Origin: Acanthaster planci
Taxonomy: Eukaryota > Echinodermata > Asteroidea > Valvatida > Acanthasteridae
Direction of reading: 5' to 3'
Assembly: GCF_001949145.1 (NCBI RefSeq)
Contig: NW_019091357.1
Span: 3,992,473 to 4,056,472, forward strand
DNA length: 64,000 nt
Below the pieces are notes generated by a model, which saw only the letters and a list, made by a program, of their open reading frames with translations, made no database searches and had not been told where the DNA came from. Of the stretch, positions 58,947 through 64,000 are shown one piece after another (position 1 is the stretch's first letter; every line of letters begins with the position of its first letter). Both the position numbers and the translations under genes were made by a program.

Positions 58947-59962
58947 GCATAAAGCGTTTTCTACTTACCTGTCGTTCTTGGTGTCAGGCGTTTGTGCATG
59001 ACCGATAGTACGTAAAATCAAAGGTATAGCACACTTGCAATAATTCCAGCTTCCAGTATCTTCCGAAAACACTTTTTTTCGTCGATTGAGATCTCCAAAC
59101 ATTCGTCGTGACCCATTTAGCAACTGTTGACGCAAACGCTGGAAATACTGACTGTATATAGCTGACCGAGGGTACGAACTGACTCAATAACCTGGCGATA
59201 ACTTGTAGTTTCAAGTAGGCCTAGTTACCAATTTACGACATTAAATTTGTGGTCAGTACGAATTGGTGTCGAAATGGAATATGTGACCCGTCACGACAAA
59301 CTGAGCGTAAAGCTCCATCACACTCTTTCTTATTTTGAGGTTTCAAAGTCATGTTTAAGTGGATGTCAATTTGGGGATTTAATAATAATTGGAAAGAGTA
59401 ACCAGTCTCCTATTTAATTCCAAATCTTTCACAGGATCGGAAATTTCATTTTTCTCAGCAACTTTAATAACAGTAATTATTCGTGGCTGGTCAGAAATGT
59501 TGAAACAATGTTGGGAAAAAAACGCAAAGCTGCCAGAATAATGCCACATTGTCGCCTTATACTTTTACCCTTTCCATATGCACGTCAGCACTTGCGCCAG
59601 GCGTTGTGTATCCGCCGAACGCAGTGCACACGTGTGCTATGTGGAGTAGATTTTTGTGTCCGTGAAAGAAACGCATGAACGCAACGCAACCCCAAAACGT
59701 TCATGTGGAAAGGCACCTTAAAACGCATGAAAGCATTGCGTACGAAACGCACCCATGCAAAGGTGTGCCTGAAGTGTTCCATGTACGTACCATTTGAAAG
59801 CACTCTTTCTACTGAATTCGAAAATACCAATAGGCCTAACTCAATTTGTGAAAATTCCGGCTTTCAGCTCATTTTGTGATGACAGGTCACATGTAATTCC
59901 CATCAAATATTGCAGTTTGATATTGTGTTTTCTCTGACAGATGCAATTCCATGGTGGGAGAT
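58947..59962. other. Intergenic region upstream of gene 3
   Basis: No gene is supported. The stretch 59580-59780 contains repeated AACGCATGAA/AACGCAAC motifs typical of a short dispersed repeat. A polypyrimidine acceptor-like TTTTCTCTGACAG ends at 59940. Confidence 0.4.
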
Positions 59963-59970
59963 TATAAAAG
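59963..59970 (+). promoter_or_regulatory. Possible TATA box of gene 3
   Basis: TATAAAAG lies 35 bases upstream of the start codon at 60005, so a start site near 59993 would leave a very short 5' UTR. Alternatively, the acceptor-like site at 59940 makes this an exon following a 5' UTR intron, and the TATA is coincidental. Confidence 0.3.
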
Positions 59971-60004
59971 GGTAAACAGCGAGCGTTGAAATTCCAACTT
60001 AAGC

Positions 60005-60244
60005 ATGGAGAACGGCGACCGCACGCCTGTACCGCGGGTCCGCAGTATCTCCGCGCTGCTGAGGTTCGGTCGGAACATGGGTTTGACTTACGTGGCCACC
60101 AGCAACGGGAGTGCCGGAGATGGAACCAAGATGAATCCTCTAGGGCGGGGCCAGGGGAGAGACAAGGGCGACCGGACGCCCGTTGCTGACGAGGTAACCA
60201 CCGGGGTGTGTTCCATCGCCGACAGTCCGTATCGCATTTTGAGG
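60005..60244 (+). CDS. First coding exon of an unidentified plus-strand gene (partial)
   Basis: A GC-rich island encodes 80 residues from an ATG in strong context (AGCATGG, A at -3), with an in-frame stop upstream at 59987. It ends at a consensus donor (TGAGG|GTGAGT, phase 0). The sequence starts MENGDRTPVPRVRSISALLR and ends SPYRILR. It is basic, rich in Gly, Asp and Arg, with no signal peptide and no domain I recognise. GC content and donor quality match the true exons of genes 1 and 2. Later exons were not identified in the 3.7 kb that follow. Confidence 0.5.
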
Positions 60245-60476
60245 GTGAGTTAACCGTCCTGGTTTTTATAATCAAAATTAATATATTCTCTATTCCCAGG
60301 TTGCATATTTTCATTGAACGGTCATTTCCATATGTTAATGCTGAATGTTAAAAATCGAAACATTCGTTTGATGTCTTGTGTTCAGTCGATCATTTTCATA
60401 TTAATACTTTGCAGCATGCATGACAGTAGGCACTGAAATAAGATTAAACTTTTTAACGTAGTTTGCTACATTCTCT

Positions 60477-60695
60477 CCCCCGATCCGACTACCCGCCGCC
60501 ACTAATAAGTGAGGCCTTTGAAGCAAAATAGCCTGCAAGAACTGCAAAAAAATTTGCAAGCAGAAGGCTCGAACAACCCTCACAAGTCTGCCTACTGTAT
60601 TGCATCGTATGATAATATATTAGCATCACAGTTAGAGCATGGCTATTTTGCTGCACAGGCCTCACTTATAAGTAGCGGTGGGTAGTGAAATCGGG
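60477..60695. mobile_element. Foldback element with inverted arms of about 55 bases
   Basis: The left arm (60477-60533) and right arm (60641-60695) are reverse complements with few mismatches, sharing for example ATAAGTGAGGCCT and GCAAAATAGCC. They enclose a loop of about 107 bases. This would form a long hairpin in RNA. It is probably a MITE inserted in the first intron of gene 3. Confidence 0.75.
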
Positions 60696-61055
60696 TGGTT
60701 TTCTTTGATTGAAACATGAGCAAATTTCTTTGAATGATATATTTTTCTTTCGGTGAGAACGTGGGACAAATTCATTTAACTCTGAAACTGCATAATTAGG
60801 GGCCTAATTAAACTTCTATGGCCTTTTGAAATAAGTATCAGTTTCATCAAAGTTACAAGAAAGAAATTTCAAAGAAATAAAAACCAAAATAGTTGTGTGA
60901 TAATTTAGGATTCAACTTCAGTGACAGCATACACTTGCAAGGTAAACTGTTTAAACTTATGAAAGTTTAGTGTGAGTAGAAAAATCTATAGACTTATAAT
61001 CCGATACCCAAACCAAGAATTTCTGACGATGACTTTGGGAGAAAATAATTGTGAC

Positions 61056-62311
61056 TTCTGCCGTCAACAAACCACATCCGAACCCGTGCATGCAGTGTAT
61101 AGTAACATGCAATTTGGATCGATGTTCGAGAAGAAAAGGACGAATCCCATGAAAGAAATCATATTTCCGACACTGCTAATAACTGGGATGGTGTTCACAG
61201 GGCACGATATATTCAGAAGCTGGAGATACTGGGCTCTACGGATCCATATTTGTTACCGAAATTCATGTTTTGTGAGGTCATGCGTGCAAGTCACGTTCCC
61301 GATTTACGGTATCCTGATATCTTCAACTACCTCATCAATTCGACATCGGCGTACACACAACAATCGCTGAAAAACTACAAGAGTTTGGAAGCTTACAAAC
61401 ACGTTTTGGCCGGATTTGTGAAGGAACTGGTGGTTTTCATAAATGTCAATAACACTTATGTTGTTATGAGCATGGTAAATTGTGTGAACACGGCAGAGTC
61501 GCGTGTGCAAGTTTAGAGTCCAGTTTTCGCGTCAAACTGCAGAGATCCAATTCGCTCTTCGTTAAGGATCGGCAAGAATCCGATAGAAATGCAGCTTTTT
61601 TGAAGTATCTTCACGATTATGGCACCCTACGGCACAGCAAACCTTTACCATTTTACAGCGACAGCCAACAAACCGTGCTCGTATTTTATTTGACGGCCAA
61701 TAGAGCCTGAAAGTTGGCCCCTGGTGGAGCGCTTCCGGAACCCTTGGATAGGAAAATAACGTGCAAAGGTTTTAGAGTTTGTTTGTTTGTTTGTTTGTTT
61801 TTCGTTCAGTTACTTCTTTGAAAATCCAACTCGGAAAAGGGGCTTTGGAAAATATTTGCAAGTATATCAATTTATAAAAGCTGAAAAATCACCCGACCTA
61901 AAGGAGGAATATCCTGCCAAAAATTGACCCGTCACTTCCAAAAATCTAAAATGCACGAAGACCAGTCCAATGAGGCAGTCTCGTACTCTATTTATATTTC
62001 AAATTTTCATCTTTATCATGCGGGATTTAGATTTCTACAGATATCTGTTGAAACATACAGTACTGACTGTATGTGACTTTATATCTGATTTATCTGATGC
62101 AATTGTATAAAGGGCGTATGGAAATTAGCCAATGCTCACGTTGATTAATGTAAACTATGCGAAGCAAATGGGTTGTCAGTGTGAAGAGCAGACGGAAGAT
62201 CCCTCACTGAAAATAAGTTGAAGTATTAAGTGTACCTGGTTTTCTCAGAGATAGAACCACCGGTTCCGAGGCCCGTTGCTTCCGCCGTCAACAAACCACA
62301 TCCGAACCCGT
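61056..62311 (+). repeat. Pair of 32-bp direct repeats 1.2 kb apart
   Basis: GCCGTCAACAAACCACATCC and its flanks occur at 61056-61087 and 62280-62311 with a single mismatch over 32 bases. The sequence between includes the 61202-61516 remnant. The repeats could bound an inserted unit or be parts of one dispersed repeat. Confidence 0.6.
61202..61516 (+). pseudogene. Remnant resembling a multicopy transposon-associated protein family
   Basis: The frame includes RYIQKLEILGSTDPYLLP, YPDIFNYLINSTSAYT and LKNYKSLEAYKHVLAGFV, then runs to a stop after about 105 codons. From memory, similar DPY...LP, YPDIYNYL and YKSLDAY motifs occur in large proteins (some with a YqaJ-like nuclease domain) that are present in many copies in marine invertebrate genomes. 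No domain beyond this piece is visible, so it is a fragment. The family link is inference. Confidence 0.4.
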
Positions 62312-62945
62312 CAATTACCGTTGCAGCTAAACCTTGAACATAAAAAGGCTTCCCCTCACGAAACCAGAGGAGATGGTCTGCAACAGTAATCAAATCATGT
62401 TTGGTTTACTCATGTTGGATGGCGCGGAGTCGTTCAAACACCTTTGACGAATGTTAAAATAACTGATCAAAATAATTATGCCAACACTTCCTCTCCTCTC
62501 TTACATCCAGGGGTCTTTATATTCGTTAATTTTAATTCGTCGCACTATATTTCTTGATATTCTACCTGCATACTGTCAGGGGAATAAACTTTAGTAGAAC
62601 TTTGTTGTTAACTTGTCTTCGATCTGTCACAAGTTTCATCCTCTTTCGAGGAATTTCCACTGTTTTTTTTCCGTGCTTTCTTTTATTTCTTTTAAAATTT
62701 AAATATTAATCCCAGCTTCTTGCACTACAATATTAGTTTCGCATACCTTCTTTTTAAAAACTTTTTCAAGCTGCTGTACAAAAATATTAGACAGTGCCGT
62801 GATATTATAATTCATAAGTGTCTATGTTTGTGACATTAGGGCAATGAAATCCCACTCCAGGGTTCCCGCTGAGATTTGACTTCACCTGAATATCAAGCTA
62901 GTCAAAATGTGAGATTTGAGTGCATTTTCCAGTACACCTAACTGC

Positions 62946-63151
62946 CAGTGGCGTATCCAGCGGGGGGGGGCAGGGGACAAGTTATCCCCTACCCCCGAGA
63001 AATGTTGTCTTTATTGATAGGGCCAAAATTCTAGCAAAGGGTATATATGTACCACCTTTCTTTGGGGGTAGGGAAGGCAGGAAGAATTCCTTCACGGATA
63101 AAAATAATGGGCAGTCGTTAGCTCCCCCCCCCCGCCTTCGATATACCATTG
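62946..63151. mobile_element. MITE-like element with CAGTGGCGTATCCA start
   Basis: The element begins CAGTGGCGTATCCAGC with a G-run. It ends with a C-run and TATACCATTG, an imperfect inverted copy of the start. Its layout resembles the element at 26690-26850. Confidence 0.4.
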
Positions 63152-64000
63152 CTCATCACACATCAGTCCGTGAAGTTGGGAGTAGAAACATTATGACGCG
63201 CAAACCTGCCTTGAAAAGCTTTCAAGTCCCATGGATCGATAATAGGCCATTTCATGTATGCCATACCAGATCCTAAGCCCAGAGGTTTTATTCTGTTAAT
63301 GGAAACCCTTAATGAGATTGAATCTCTAGATCAGTCGTTTGGCTAGCCTGTACCACTTTTATTTATAACAATATTTTGAAATCGAGGGTAGTTTCAACGA
63401 GGACAAAGCTACCATTGTGTTTCCCAGTGGTGGGCTGTGCATCGTGGGGTGCCTGGATTAGCTTTGCCGAGAATGTGTTAGACATTTACACAAAAAATTC
63501 CTACATCAGTAAAGCTTTCAGATCAATTTACTTCACAAAAGAGACTAATCTTCCCTTGATTGCCATTCGCCAAAGTCTCTATTTTAATGGTACCGTATAT
63601 AGCGTATGACGTTGTCTAAAAATTCCGAATATTGGGGAGACAAAAAGAGAACTTTTTTCTTTTAATCAAGCTGGCAGAGTAGTGATTGAAGCCTCATCAA
63701 TTAGGCCCTACTCTCTCTGTTCTTACCCTGATGGCTTAATTTTCCTTATTGTGTGTATCTGCATACTGTCATGATTGACGCTTACTTAATGAATTAAGGA
63801 TTCTTTGTCACTGTGGTGCACCTGATAGGCGCCAATACTACTGACTAGCCAGAGTCTAATACACGTTCAGCCCCGGTGATGACACCGCACAAATGAAGTC
63901 TAGGAGTAACGAGTTTGTACAGCTCTTTGGAAAAGTGAGAGTTTAATAACTCCCTGTCCTCACTGTTTGCACTAAAGAACCTTAAGAGATTCGATAATAT

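Larger units (their letters stand above)
60245..64000. other. Region downstream of gene 3 exon 1
   Basis: Probably intronic. It contains a foldback element (60477-60695), a transposon-associated protein remnant (61202-61516), a pair of 32-base direct repeats, a (GTTT)n run near 61778-61802 and a MITE-like element at 62946-63151. No convincing exon is seen. Confidence 0.4.

Noticed and set aside
62249-62333. Possible exon after CTCAG reading IEPPVPRPVASAVNKPHPNP
   Set aside because: It could join gene 3 in one phase, but half of it is the 32-bp repeat also present at 61056. A repeat origin is more likely.

Overview
The window is animal nuclear DNA. It is AT-rich and gene-sparse, with short GC-rich exons separated by long introns that all obey GT-AG, many small inverted-repeat transposons and no operon structure. 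A transmembrane receptor built from nine SRCR domains and one CCP/sushi domain, beside a Src-family kinase and many MITEs, fits an invertebrate deuterostome such as an echinoderm, hemichordate or lancelet. I cannot name the species.

All three supported genes are on the plus strand. Gene 1 (5656-24197, 18 predicted coding exons, 1130 residues) encodes a signal peptide, nine SRCR domains, one CCP domain, a membrane helix and a short tail without tyrosine. Its reading frame closes exactly across all predicted junctions. Gene 2 (coding 30634-45330, 11 coding exons, 564 residues) encodes a myristoylated SH3-SH2-kinase protein of the Src family. It probably has a non-coding first exon near 27.4-27.8 kb. 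Gene 3 is seen only as a first coding exon (60005-60244), and the rest lies beyond the window or was not recognised.

The remaining DNA holds several families of short inverted-repeat elements, some with two or three copies here, a decayed Tc1/mariner transposase with an in-frame stop, a piece resembling a multicopy transposon-associated protein family, a homeodomain-helix-3-like fragment, and a foldback element with arms of about 55 bases. The most unusual genic feature is a 66-base tandem duplication at the end of exon 1 of gene 1. It copies the splice donor, so two identical donors lie 66 bases (22 codons) apart with an open frame between them.

Genes 1 and 2 could in principle belong to one signalling theme, since scavenger-type receptors often signal through Src-family kinases. 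However, the receptor tail has no tyrosine, so any coupling would have to be indirect. Only their adjacency on the same strand is seen here.
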